54,819 bases of DNA from Chara braunii (GCA_003427395.1 BFEA01000089.1:810516-865334); one strand, 5' to 3'. Positions 10,215-20,158 are shown, numbered from the stretch's first letter. The notes: a model not told the origin generated them from the sequence alone. Numbers and translations are program-made.

Positions 10215-11378
10215 GAAGTCTGGGGCAAACCTTTTGATGCACTGATTGATACCGGATAGACGACAGTCGCTATCTCCTTGAACACAGTCCGAAAAACTGG
10301 ACGATTGAACTCTATCCTTCCTCTACCCGGGAGGGATAACTACGTCTCGGTCGATGAGGAAGCCATGAATATTGTGGGAATCATCGAGAATGTTGCGATC
10401 AAGGTAGGTCGAGTGCATGTATTGGTAAATGCGTTGGTCATTGACGTACATTGCTACTCAATATTGTTAGGATTACCCTGGGCGATGGCAGTAGGGGCTC
10501 GAGTCCATTTCGATTCAAGACAACTCATCCTCACTCAAACGGGAGGGAAACCTGAGACGCTCCCTCTCCGAATCTCCACCCGATCCCCGCGGAAATATCC
10601 CGATATTGATCGGATAGGGATGATCCTGAATATTGAGAAATCCACCTCGAACTCGGATTACCTTGTGCGGGAAGACGAGTTCGATGAGCATGAGTACGAG
10701 GAAGAACTGAGCGTAATGCCTAGCCATGAAGAGTGAAAGCAGTTAGTCGAAATGTTCGATTGCGAAACGAAAGAGGAATTTCAGATAATTCCTGCAACAA
10801 CTCAAACGTTCGATCTAAGCCCTGGTAATAGCGACTTCAACCGTCCTTTGCCTACGAAAAATCAAACCCTCCCTACGACCTTTTTGGGAGAACCGATCTT
10901 GCAAATTTCCGACATGGCCGATCTTTTGGAACCCCCTCGCACATTGTACCAAGGCACATTGTTCCTCCGAGCGAGGTATCAGCACATGAGCCAATACTTG
11001 GATCTTTCTGTCTCCCCTCCCCGATCACTACTCACGCAAGGAGCCGTGATCGCCCTGATCAAAGAAAAGGCGGAGGCCCCGATCACCGACGTTCCGGATC
11101 TCATGCAGGAAATGACGGAATTAACGGGAGTCGGGATAGCCCGAAGCACTGATGACCCTGAGACCGACGATGAAATTAAAGAAATCGAAATGATCACTCC
11201 AACAGAATCACAGATGATCGCTACCGTCTTTTTGGTCCTAACTAGCAGTTCCATGTTTTCCAGCGTCCACAACAGGCGATCGCGAAGGTTGGAGTGGATA
11301 GACACGCCTCTGAGCTCGAAAAATAATACGATAATAGCCATTCATAATCATGTCCCAAGGATGTTCAAGAATCCCTGA
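10215..11378 (+). pseudogene. Aspartic protease and spacer region of pol
   Basis: The retropepsin active-site triad appears as DTG in ALIDTG (10248-10256), directly followed by a TAG stop. Further along, SILLGLPWA (about 10460) matches the conserved hydrophobic-G-hydrophobic segment of retroviral proteases. A TGA at 10734 interrupts the same frame, which then runs to 11378 as a poorly conserved acidic linker before RT. The protease would cleave Gag and Pol polyproteins. The frame is broken. Confidence 0.75.
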
Positions 11379-11386
11379 TTAACGTA

Positions 11387-12118
11387 TTGCATGGCTACGC
11401 TGACGTATTGAGTATGGATGACAGCGATATCGGGTTATCTACTGTAATTGAGCACGCGATCCTTACAGGGGATCATCCACCCATTAGTTGCGCTCCATAC
11501 CGATACTCACCGGCGCAGAGAGCCGCCGCGTTGAAAAGAATCAAGGAATTCGAAGCTAATGGTTGGATTGAGCCTGCTATCAGACCATGGTCGTTTCCAG
11601 TAGTGATTGTGCCAAAGAAAGCAGGAGGAATTCGCATCTGTATCGATTACCGAAAACTGAAGGATATCACGATTAAAGATGTGTATCCTCTTCCCCGGAT
11701 TGATGAATTGTTGGATGTTATTGGTGGCGCTCGATTCTTTAGCAAATTTGATATTCGACATGGATTCCACCATCTTCTGGTTCGAAAAGAAGACCGCCCA
11801 AAAACGGCGTTCATTCTTTTCGAAGGAACTTGGCAATGAGTCAGATGTCCGATGGGGATTTGCAATGCCCCAACCACGTTTCAGCGCGCGATGAATATGG
11901 CCTTCCAGAATTTTGTGCGAAAAACGCGGCTGGCGCAAAGCATAATCAATTATTGTGTGATTGTGTATATGGATGATATCCATGTGTTCTCTACTTCTTA
12001 TGAGGGACACGTGCAGCACATTGAGTGGGCACTACACGCACTCAAGGACGCAGGGTTCAAGGTGGCGGTGCCAGTTTTTTCTCATGGAGATCTCCTTCCT
12101 CGGCCACGTCGTCACTAG
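11387..12118 (+). pseudogene. pol: Ty3/gypsy reverse transcriptase
   Basis: Characteristic RT blocks are present in order: NGWIEPA-RPWSFPVVIVPKK, GGIRICIDYRKLKDITIKD, YPLPRIDELLDVIGGA-FFSKFDIRHGFHH, KTAFILFEGTW, ICNAPTTFQRAMN and the catalytic VYMDDIHVFS (about 11970). A TGA at 11837 interrupts the frame in the loop before the NAP motif. A one-base change near 12080 moves the thumb/RNase H junction to another frame. Homology is unmistakable but the copy is dead. Confidence 0.93.
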
Positions 12119-12860
12119 CCAGGGGTCGCAGCCGGATCCCCAGAAGGTGACAACGGTGAAAGACGCGCCCGTACAAACTTCCATAACGCAGGTCCGCGCC
12201 TTTTTGGGCTTGGCGTCGTACTATCGAAGGTTCGTCAAGGGATTTGCAGCGATTGCGGGACCACTCACGAATCTACTGAAAAAGGATCAACCGTTGATGT
12301 GGACCCCGCAGTGCGATCGGGCTTTTGGAGAACTCAAGGCGTCCCTGATTTCGGCCCCAGTTCTCATAAGGCCGGACCCAGGAAAGCCTTTTGTTCTCAT
12401 AACCGATTGGCAGTCGGAGGCGATTTCCGCAATCTTGGCTCAGGTGGGACCCGACGGTCTCGAACACGTGGTGGAATACGCATCTAAGATGGTGCCGACC
12501 TGCAAGCGCAACTACGCGGCCTCGACAGGAGAATGTTACGCAGCCTTATGGGGGATCAGCCACTTCTGAGCATATCTATACGGTCGAAAATTGACATTGG
12601 TAACCGATCACGAGCCGCTGTTGGCACTGAAGAAATCCAAGGATTACTCGGGCATGATCGGACGATGGACCACCATCCTGCAGAGCATGGACTTTGACAT
12701 CCGTCATCGGAAGCACGAGAGGCACGGGAATGCTGACGGGTTGACACGACTGCACAAACCTGAGAAGGTCCTCAAGAGCGAAGAAGTGATTCCGTGGAAC
12801 GAGCCGGAGAAGGAAAACGGACCGCGGTACGGACAGGTGGAAATTTTGTCAAAGGAGTGA
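12090..12860 (+). pseudogene. pol: Ty3/gypsy RNase H
   Basis: The stretch FLGHVVTSQG, AFLGLASYYRRFVKGF and APVLIRPDP is the usual RT-RNase H connection. RNase H follows with the first acidic residue in LITDWQSEAISAILAQ, then the Glu in STGECYAALWGI. A TGA stop at 12567 replaces an expected residue in the F-AYLYGRK segment. The later acidic positions are in LVTDHEPL and GNADGLTRL. The domain removes the RNA strand of the hybrid during reverse transcription. It ends at TGA 12858. Confidence 0.92.
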
Positions 12861-12925
12861 GTGACACGTAGCCTCGCTCTGACCTCTCTGCAGCCCTGAT
12901 CACTTTTTCGACCCCTTCTCTCATA

Positions 12926-13207
12926 ATGGCTACCCCACTTGTCTCGGCGACCCCTTCTTCCCTTGCTGATTCCGGCCCTCTCGCCAGCTCGGCCTTCTTT
13001 GCCACCCTTCCCGACAGATTCTGCTATTTTTGCACGTGTATCACACGGGTACATGGGGTGAATTGTTATCCTTTTGAGACCGGATTCGTTGAGTGGGTAA
13101 ACTGTGCCACGTGTATCAATCGTGCACATAGTGCATGTGTTCGATATCGAATAAGTAATAGGGAATGGAAATGCCCTCTATGTAGGACGGACAAACTACC
13201 TACTTAG
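12926..13207 (+). CDS. PHD-like zinc finger between RNase H and integrase
   Basis: A 93-codon open frame has the cysteine/histidine spacing C-x2-C, about 22 residues, C-x2-C-x4-H-x2-C, 12 residues, C-x2-C, with a Trp two residues before the final pair (WKCPLC) and another at EWVNCATC. This is the C4-H-C3 pattern of PHD fingers, which read histone H3 tails. It is in the same frame as the following integrase ORF, separated by a TAG at 13205 and further stops, so originally it may have been the N-terminal part of integrase. Ty3/gypsy elements normally carry a chromodomain, if anything, at the other end of integrase. The start is taken at the first ATG; the finger occupies about residues 32-90. 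Confidence 0.7.
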   Translation: MATPLVSATPSSLADSGPLASSAFFATLPDRFCYFCTCITRVHGVNCYPFETGFVEWVNCATCINRAHSACVRYRISNREWKCPLCRTDKLPT

Positions 13208-13291
13208 ATTTGATTCGAGGCTGCCCGTACGGGCGACCCTGAATACGACGAAAAATACCGACGAGCGGAGGTCTGGACGGATAAAATCCTA

Positions 13292-14217
13292 TTGGCTAAG
13301 CTGGCTGGGTCACCCTTGGACCATCTCACTAAGCACGATAGTCGTCGGGCTACCGAGAGATCTCGGGATTGCCGATGGATCAACGGTCACCTAGAAAAAC
13401 GTAAAACTGACGGATCGGGACTATGGTTGACGGTTCCTCATCCTTTTCCGAGATATGATTGGACTAGGTCTACGCACGAGGAACAGGCCGCTCATTTCGC
13501 GATACGTGTCACCGAGGCAACTATCGATCAAAATCGATGGTTCTGGTCTAATATCTGCGATGATGTGAAGCACGTGGTTGCTAACTGTCTAGTTTGTGCT
13601 GCCGACCGTGCACCCCTTCGAGGGCCGAATACGATAGTTCTAAAGGAGGTAGAACGGCCCTTTCAGCGGGTCAGTATGGATACGATTGACATAGACGTGC
13701 CACCTGGACCCAACCGTTGCGAATACTCCATCCTCTTGGTATTGATCGATCATTTCTCGAAGTATATCGAAGTCTACCCATGTAGAACCCGAAAGGCCAC
13801 AGAAATAGCCACATACATCGATCGGTTTCTCTATACTCACCTAGATACGGAAGAAATTCTAATCGACAATGGGTCCGAGTTCAAAGGGGAGGTAGAGGAA
13901 TTACTCACACAAAGAGGCATTACGCTTCGACATACGGCACCCCATGTTTCCCAGTCCAACGGGTTGGCCGAAAATGCCAATCGAATGATTAAGACTGCCC
14001 TCCGAAGAAATCTAGCGGTGCCTGACCCGAGATCGTATATCAGATCGTCGGATTTCACCGGGCCATCCCCCATGAATCCACGGGGTTCACCCCCTTCCAG
14101 CTTCCAACCAATAGCCTTCCATGTGTCGATTACTGGGGCAACTCGAAAATTGCCGAAGCAGGGGGTAGAGACACGCGTGCCGCCCTTAAGGCCAAGGCCA
14201 AAAGGTATGCTGATTTA
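13292..14217 (+). pseudogene. pol: Integrase (zinc domain and DDE core)
   Basis: The zinc-binding N-domain is represented by THEEQAAHF and C-LVC (VANCLVCAADRAP). The catalytic core shows SMDTIDIDVPP with the first Asp, LVLIDHFSKYIEVYP, LIDNGSEFKGEVEELL with the second Asp, and SNGLAENANRMIKTALRR with the Glu. The spacing fits retroviral DDE integrases, which insert the cDNA into the genome. A frameshift near 14030 moves the end of the core (HRAIPHESTGFTPFQL-like motif) into another frame. This ORF therefore ends in an out-of-frame tail. Confidence 0.92.
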
Positions 14218-14649
14218 ATGGAGAGGGTCACGCCTAAATTGGCTTGGAAAAGACAGAAAATGACCGAACTGGCCCACGGTAGACAGATCCGTAGCTACGA
14301 GGCTCGGAATGGAAATGCGGGCCCACAACACCAATATAAGTTAGGGGACCTGGTGCAAGTACGCAAATGTGCACATGACCGTAAACTCGCTCCCAAGTTT
14401 TCTGGTTGTTTCCGAGTCATCGAACTCGGTCCCAACGGTGCCAACACGGTGTGCATCGCGCCCGAGGCAAGCGTCAGCCATAGCTCTGTCCCCATCGTCT
14501 TCCATACCTTTTATATCCGTCTCCTCCCTCCCTCCAACATCCCTCCATCTCCCTCGTCCGCTGAAGGAGAGGACGAAGACGATCTAGCTCCCGCTCCACT
14601 CTCTCCCTCCTGCTCCCCAGCTTCATCTTCTTCCCCGTCCTCACCATGA
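14218..14649 (+). CDS. Integrase C-terminal domain (GPF/Y-like) and Pro/Ser tail
   Basis: It follows the core after the frameshift. The pattern YKLGDLVQVRK, then KLAPKFSGCFRVIELGPNGANTV matches the C-terminal module of Ty3/gypsy integrases (LGDLV, KL-P-F-GPF/Y-like, V). A low-complexity acidic/Ser/Pro tail (DEDD, then SP repeats) closes the frame. No chromodomain is recognisable. The stop overlaps the ATG of ORF3 (14646), a translational-coupling-like arrangement. Confidence 0.8.
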   Translation: MERVTPKLAWKRQKMTELAHGRQIRSYEARNGNAGPQHQYKLGDLVQVRKCAHDRKLAPKFSGCFRVIELGPNGANTVCIAPEASVSHSSVPIVFHTFYIRLLPPSNIPPSPSSAEGEDEDDLAPAPLSPSCSPASSSSPSSP

Positions 14650-16375
14650 GTTTCATCACGGAGCGAGCTCTTGGCGATCATCTGCTGCAGCCACATGGCT
14701 ACGTCTCCGAGATCCGGCAAGTTCGTCATCCGCGGCTCAGTCCTGATCTGCGAAGGGTAGCGCAGTTTTTCTGCACCGAGGGAGTGTGTGCTGCTGCTGC
14801 GTTTCGATTCGCCGGGAGTCAGCAGGCGGTGGTCTTAGCAAAAGTGGTGGCTCTTCATCGACGAGCGGCTCCAAGGACGAGCCACGTCACTTCGGTTGCT
14901 GCTTTCAGCGGCGACATCAACACGATTAGCCCTCTGCGGCATACCGCAATCTGGACTTCCTTGCAGGAGTGGGCACAGCAGGTGTCCACTGATTGGCATC
15001 ACGGTCTTGCGCACCCGGGCTACAATCTATTCTCGACATCTGGGACAGACTTCGATGTTCGCACTTCTCCGCGTCGGCCGATAGTCGCACTCCCCGCCCT
15101 CATCCCCTTCCAACGGCCCCAATGAACCGCGCCGCTCCTCTCGCTCCCCTCTCCACCTTCGGTCTCCCCTCTTTTTTCCCCACCATCTGGCAATCCGATC
15201 TCCATCCTCGCCTTTCTTTCTCCCTCGAGCCTCTCGCCGTTCCGTTCCTCAATCCTGGACACTGGCGGCTGTGGCGCGAGACCTTTGTCGATCTATCTGT
15301 GTGCTTGTCCCGAGTGCAGGTGACGTGGACGCGGACCAGTGAGCAGCCTGCGTGCATCGAGTACCTGGAGTTGTTGATCCTGCAGGCTTGGAGAACGGAC
15401 GTGGAAGGCGACCTTCTCGGTTTTCTCTTCGGATCGGTGTGGCCAGGTCATCGCCAGCTTATCGTCCAAGAACTCATCATCCCGATCGTGCAATTAGCTG
15501 ACAATCTCCCCCTCGACATCGTTTCGCAAAGCGACGACAGTCCCGCCCCGCACGTCATCACGAGGGTGTTAACACCGTACCTTCAGTGGACTGCTTGCTT
15601 GGAGGAACCCGGGAGTGACAACACCTTGCCATCACGGCAGGAGTACTCGTAGCCGTACGGAATCATTGATCGCACCTTCTATCCGAGAGAGCCTGAGGAG
15701 GTGCTTCAAGAAACCACTGAAGAAGAGGGTGAGGCCGACGAAGAAACATCGGAGGAGGGGAGTTATAGTGAGTACAGCGAAGGAAAGCAGAGTGAGGAGG
15801 AGGAGGGGCTAGAAGAAGAAGAAGACGAAGAAGAGAAAGTCGGATCGGAGTGGGAGGATCTGCCGGAAGAAATGGCGCGCACGGGCACGGAGGCGGAAGA
15901 TCCCGAAGCGGCACGACGAAGGGAAGAGATCGCCGCCGAGGAAAACCAGCTGGAGATCGCCAGCGGGGCGAGCCTGTGCATCAACGACGATCCAACCAGG
16001 GATCCAGACCCCCCCCCAGCCCGAAGATGGCGGATCAGCAACCGCGGCTCCGAGCACATCGCGACGGAGACGGAGTCGATCCCCCTCCCCCTCCACCCCA
16101 ACCCGTCCCCAAGTTCGTCCACATACCGATGCGGGGAATCGGCCTTCGTCCCCGGTCGTTATCCCGCCGTCCCCTTGATTACCTCACCCTTTGCCAGATT
16201 TCTACCCCCGTCACCTTCCCTCGCAAACCCTTCCCTCCCAATACTTTCGAGCACTTTTACTCCACCCGTCTTACCGTCACCGTCCATCCCAGCCCCTCCC
16301 TTCAAGCCGCGAACCCCACATTTTGTCTACTCGTCGTCCTGTTCAGTGCTGCATGGCAATAGAGTAACACAGTAG
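14646..16375 (+). pseudogene. ORF3: conserved unknown gene in env position (broken)
   Basis: It begins MSFITERALGDHLLQP, overlapping the end of the integrase frame. The first frame runs to 15125, then the conserved reading changes frame between about 15000 and 15110. It continues to a TAG at 15650, then in the same frame into an extremely acidic segment (about 15700-15840, runs of Glu) to 16375. Homologous segments occur in the old copy at 1412-2687. There is no signal peptide, zinc finger or membrane helix. The acidic part could bind basic proteins or RNA-protein complexes, but this is speculation. The name ORF3 is mine. Confidence 0.6.
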
Positions 16376-16842
16376 AAGTCTACTGCGTAATCACCAGGAC
16401 CATCCCCGCGTGTCGCCACCATGAACTATTTCGTACGACACTCTTCCGCACCTTCTCCACCCGTCTTGCCGTCACCGTCCATCCCAGCCCCTCCCTTCAA
16501 GCCGCGAACCCCACGTGTTGTCTACACGTCCTCCTATTCAGTGCTGCGTGGCAACAGAGTAACGCAGTACAAGTCTACTGCGTAATCACCGGGACCATCC
16601 CCGCGTGTCGCCACCATGAACTATTTCGTTCGACACTCTTCCGCACCTTCTCCACCCTTTACCCCGACTACCTCGCCTCCCTCCCTCACAGCGGCGATCA
16701 ATTTCCCTGCTTTCACCGGATCATCCGCTACGAAGAGCCCCCGATCATGGAGGAAGGGATGAACCGATACTTACCCCCACTCCCCCCCAACCCTCCCCAT
16801 CCCCACACGACGTTGAGTGCCACGTGTCCCCGAGCGGTATGA
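16027..16842 (+). pseudogene. ORF4: second conserved unknown gene (one stop, internal duplication)
   Basis: It starts MADQQPRLRA at 16027 and stays in one frame for 271 codons to TGA 16840, interrupted only by TAG at 16360. A proline run, then PKFVHIP, LRPRSLSRRPLDYLTL and, near the end, TLYPDYLASL and FHRIIRYEE match the old copy's ORF4. Two adjacent 195-bp units (65 codons each) duplicate the middle in frame; the TAG is in the first unit and the second unit reads CAG there. It overlaps the acidic tail of ORF3 in another frame. Function unknown. Confidence 0.65.
16262..16651 (+). repeat. In-frame tandem duplication, 2 x 195 bp
   Basis: The unit starting CCACCCGTCTTACCGTCACC at 16262 repeats from 16457 with few differences, and its start sequence occurs again at 16652. 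The old copy has a single equivalent. Because 195 is divisible by 3, the ORF4 frame is kept. Confidence 0.92.
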
Positions 16843-17229
16843 ATCAGCAGTTTTCGCGAAGATCACGCCATTGACGATGACGTCAACTTACGCTCTGATT
16901 CGATCGACTGCGCTGGACTGGGGGTGCAGAGCACACAGAAATCTGATGGACCATGATGGTGCCACCTGGACGATCTCCGAAGCTCGAAGGAAAGCGGGGT
17001 GCATATGACAAGGCTGCAAAGAGCGGGATCCGAAACCGCACGAGCCGGCGCGATCCACGAAGATCTTGCCACGGATGTTGTCGCCAGCCCATCACGCTGA
17101 TCCAAACTCCTACTTCGCCTTGCTTCTTCGTTCCTTATACTTCTTCCTGTTTTTTCGTCCCCTCCCTTTGTTCAAGCTTTCATGCAATCAGGAGATCGCA
17201 TAATTTTGGAACCCCCTGCGCGTCACCTA
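16843..17229 (+). other. Conserved non-coding 3' end of gypsy internal region
   Basis: It lies between the ORF4 stop and the 3' LTR. It shares blocks with 3300-3616 of the old copy but no common ORF. No clear polypurine tract precedes the LTR; the last 50 bases are mixed and end in the near-palindrome at 17221-17236. Confidence 0.65.
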
Positions 17230-18131
17230 TGTGACGAACTACTTCCCGGCCCCGTGCTATCTTTCATACCCCCTTGGCCCAATACCCCCTTGTGTACCAT
17301 ACCGACCCCACAGAACCCTCGTCGCTTTTCTTGATTTCAGGCGTCTTGTTTGAGCCCCCATTTTTCGGAAGAATCTATTGATTTTTGAAATTCTTCCTTT
17401 TTGCAATTCGGGAAATGCACAGAAAATTTCGCACGCCTTAGTGAGCGCACTGGGAATCGGGCTCGACAGGTAGGAATTACGGAATAAGTGGAGCCCGACG
17501 TATCATTTTCCTTGCATGAATGTTCTCGGTCACGTCGGAGAAAACTCTAGGAATTTTGTGAGAATACGGATAGGCACAGGATTTTCTTTTCCCGCGTCGA
17601 CTTTCCCGCTCGGATACGGTGATTTCAATTTTTGAATTAGTGTAGGATATAGGCAAGCTGTAACTGTTCCGGTGCCTTTTTCTCTTGTTGTCGGCACTGC
17701 GCATGTGAGCATCCTCCTCCTTATTTCCCGCGCCATCCCTCCCCCGCACTCTCCCCTCTCCCTTCTCCCTCTTCTCCTTCTCCTATCGCAACTATTTTTC
17801 CCTCTCTGCTTTTTGCGCGCCTACTTCCCTTTCTTGATCGTCTGAATCTTGGACCCGTCTCGTGTTGCTTTTCGCGCTTCGTCTCATCCCGCTCATGGAC
17901 CTTGGCTCACGAAGCCCGGTTGATCCTCCGATCACCCCGGCTCACCAATCAGACGCGTTGAGTAAGAGGATCTTCCTATTGCGCGACGAATCTGATTGGC
18001 CGACCATTGGGCTCTGAAGCATCAACATGGCTTCCGCAGCGCGCTCCCCGTTAAGTCTCCTCCTCCTGCCTCTTCTCTTACTCCTCGACTTTCCCCCTGC
18101 TTTCTCCCTCCCTTATCCTCTTTCTCGCAAC

Positions 18132-18138
18132 TATAAAT
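18132..18138 (+). promoter_or_regulatory. TATA box of 3' LTR
   Basis: TATAAAT lies in CGCAACTATAAATTCCGC, conserved with the old LTR (4507) but missing from the 5' LTR because of the 44-bp deletion. Transcription would start about 30 bases downstream, leaving the LTR ORF in the R-U5 part of the transcript. Confidence 0.55.
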
Positions 18139-19159
18139 TCCGCAAGCGCGTCCGCAAAACTCTCTTACGTTCTCGACTTCCAAGCTAGCTTCCGGGAAGC
18201 AGTGGATAGGTGAAGCGCTTGGTGCGAATCAGAAAGTCCTGTCGGGCTGATGATAGGCTGGCCGGTTGCGCGCTTGATGGCCACGACGGACTGTGGGATC
18301 TGGGCGAACCGCGTCGAGTTTGCGTCAACGGGGTGACGATCGCAGCGGCGGAAGTTGGCACGCGACGGTCGGGATCGTCGGTGCGGGTATGAGGATTGGT
18401 GATTGGAGTTGAGTGAGTGATTGGCCCGGGGCCATACTAGAAATTCACGCTGAAAGCGCCTTTGTTGTTGCGGATCTTTATCCTTTGGTGTGAGCGCACG
18501 GCTGCAATACTGAATGTCCTCTTTCAGATCTCCATATCTCCTATCTCGACATTTCTCTCTCTCTCTCTCTTAGTTGAATGACGCTGTGTCATGAGTTTGT
18601 CCTCCCCGTGAATAAGAATGACTCTGTGTGCTTTCCCGTGCGAATGAACTTCTTCCGGAACCCTTCCATTAGTTTCCTGGGTAACCCCCAGATGTCGAGG
18701 AATTGATCCTCTTGTCTTGTGAACAGTGGATGCGTGTGTATAGTTTTCTCGGTTGATTTCTGACCTGTGCACCCCTGGTCATTTTCGCACCTTCCACAGT
18801 GAATGTATGTATGTGGATGCTCGTCTTTTTGCATTGATTAGACTCGACGCTCGATAGGATTTTGTTCGAGAATGCAAGAATGTTTAGATCTGCGGTTTTG
18901 AATGCACTGCGCATGCCATCTGCCTTATGCTGCACGACATCTGCAACCTATCTATAGGGCGGCCTTGAAAAATAAGGCGCCTCGGATCAACACCGCGTTG
19001 GCTTACTAAACTTGAGTCGCGGGTCGGTCCCTCGGTCAGGTGCATAATCAATCTGATAAGTAGTCTCTCTCTCTCGTATCGAAAAGAGTTGCTTGGTTGT
19101 TGTGCAGGTGTTGTTGTTTTTTTTTTGATGACGTCTCGGGATTTTTGCAATTGATTGAT

Positions 19160-19684
19160 ATGTGGACTGACGAACGCCCTTCGATCGGGCCCCAGCCTCC
19201 CGTATCTCCCGTGCCGACGCGAACTTTTCCTTACGACGAGGAAAGGACACGTATATGCGAGTGGGACGTACGAGAAGCTGTCGCACGGGTCGGCGGACGG
19301 TATTACTTCCCTCCTGAAAATCGTTGCTCAGGATTCGTGGACGCTGGATTTGTCATTATCGATACTCATTTTCTGCCTAACTCGGTATTATTGCCCTTTA
19401 ACGAGCTGATCGTCATTCTGTGGACGAAAGATGAACCCCACTGGCCTCGCACCCTGTGCACTGAGTGCCAGCGTTTCGAGCGCTACGAATCCAAGGGCTT
19501 TCACTACCGAACACGGAACGACGACTCCACACGACTGAGACCCTCCACGTCGGACTCAGAACTGATCAGTGAGCGACGCCGTGTCTTAATACGCAAACGA
19601 GACACGCAAAGCGTGCCGAAGCTTTTTTGCTCTAAACGAAGGGCCGTAGCACGGTGGGAAGTACGACAGTACTTTTTGGATTAA
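19160..19684 (+). CDS. LTR-encoded ORF, best preserved copy
   Basis: A 174-codon protein starts MWTDERPS. The ATG-TGG start is conserved with the old LTR (5193). Motifs are FPYDEERTRICEWDVREA, YYFPPENRCSGF, DTHF, LLPFNELIVI, PHWPRTLCTECQRFERY (C-x2-C) and a strongly basic C-terminus. There is no signal peptide or membrane helix. It lies downstream of the LTR TATA box and about 230 bases before the LTR end. In genomic RNA its copy would be the first ORF, before gag. Conservation at protein level over three diverged LTRs suggests it was under selection. The family is not one I know. Confidence 0.6.
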   Translation: MWTDERPSIGPQPPVSPVPTRTFPYDEERTRICEWDVREAVARVGGRYYFPPENRCSGFVDAGFVIIDTHFLPNSVLLPFNELIVILWTKDEPHWPRTLCTECQRFERYESKGFHYRTRNDDSTRLRPSTSDSELISERRRVLIRKRDTQSVPKLFCSKRRAVARWEVRQYFLD

Positions 19685-19915
19685 ATTTTGTATTCCTTTC
19701 TCCTTTCGTGCCGAATTCGCGCGCGTATTCTGCAACGCGCGAAAAGCGACCGACTCACTTCATCGGACCGTCACGGGGGATTTCAGTTCTGTCTGTGTCC
19801 CCACACTCAATTTCCAAAAATCCTTGGTACACTCCATCTTGCTGTTTTTCTGGGCCTCTTTTCCGCACACTTAGCACTCCGAACGGAAGACAGCACGGGG
19901 CGTGAGGTTGGTATC

Positions 19916-20158
19916 CGCGCGTCGCACGCGCGCCCTCTTTCCCCTTCAGCCCGCGCGCTGACGGACCCCCCCTCTTCTTCCCCCTCCCCGTCTCCCTTCT
20001 TACCGAAGTCGGACCAACACGGGGGATTTCAGTCCTGTCTGTGTCCCCACACTCAAATTTCCCAAAAATCCTTGGCACAACCCATCTTTGCTGTTTTTCC
20101 CGGGCCTTTCCGCAAACCAAACCACTCCGACCGGGAGACAGCACAGGGCGTGAGGTTG
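19916..20158 (+). repeat. Old gypsy LTR, right part (after nested insertion)
   Basis: It contains CACGGGGGATTTCAG, CCCACACTCAA, CCTTGGCACA, TTGCTGTTTTTC and a terminal GGCGTGAGGTTG, the tail of the LTR in the same order as 8200-8420 and 19690-19910. It therefore completes the LTR that broke off at 5759. Confidence 0.85.

Larger units (their letters stand above)
5760..19915 (+). mobile_element. Large Ty3/gypsy LTR retrotransposon with extra ORFs
   Basis: Two near-identical direct repeats of about 2.67 kb flank an 8.8-kb internal region. The order is LTR, PBS, gag with CCHC knuckle, protease, RT, RNase H, PHD-like finger, integrase with C-terminal domain, ORF3, ORF4 and LTR. The RT/RNase H-before-integrase order is that of Ty3/gypsy (Metaviridae). 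It lies inside the LTR of an older relative. Gag has two stops, pol has stops and at least three frameshifts, and ORF3 and ORF4 are also broken, so this copy cannot be autonomous. The LTRs differ by scattered substitutions and a few indels, so insertion is not very recent. Confidence 0.92.
17230..19915 (+). repeat. 3' LTR of younger gypsy element
   Basis: It is a direct repeat of 5760-8425. It keeps the TATA box deleted in the 5' LTR and an LTR ORF with an ATG. It ends in CGTGAGGTTGGTATC (19901-19915) followed by CGCGCG-rich old-LTR sequence. The 5 bp before the 5' LTR are ACGCG and the 5 bp after 19914-19916 are CCGCG or GCGCG depending on the exact end. A 5-bp target duplication with one mismatch is therefore plausible. 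Confidence 0.9.

Noticed and set aside
14646-16842. ORF3/ORF4 as an envelope gene
   Set aside because: Position fits, but there is no signal peptide, no membrane helix and no fusion-peptide-like segment.
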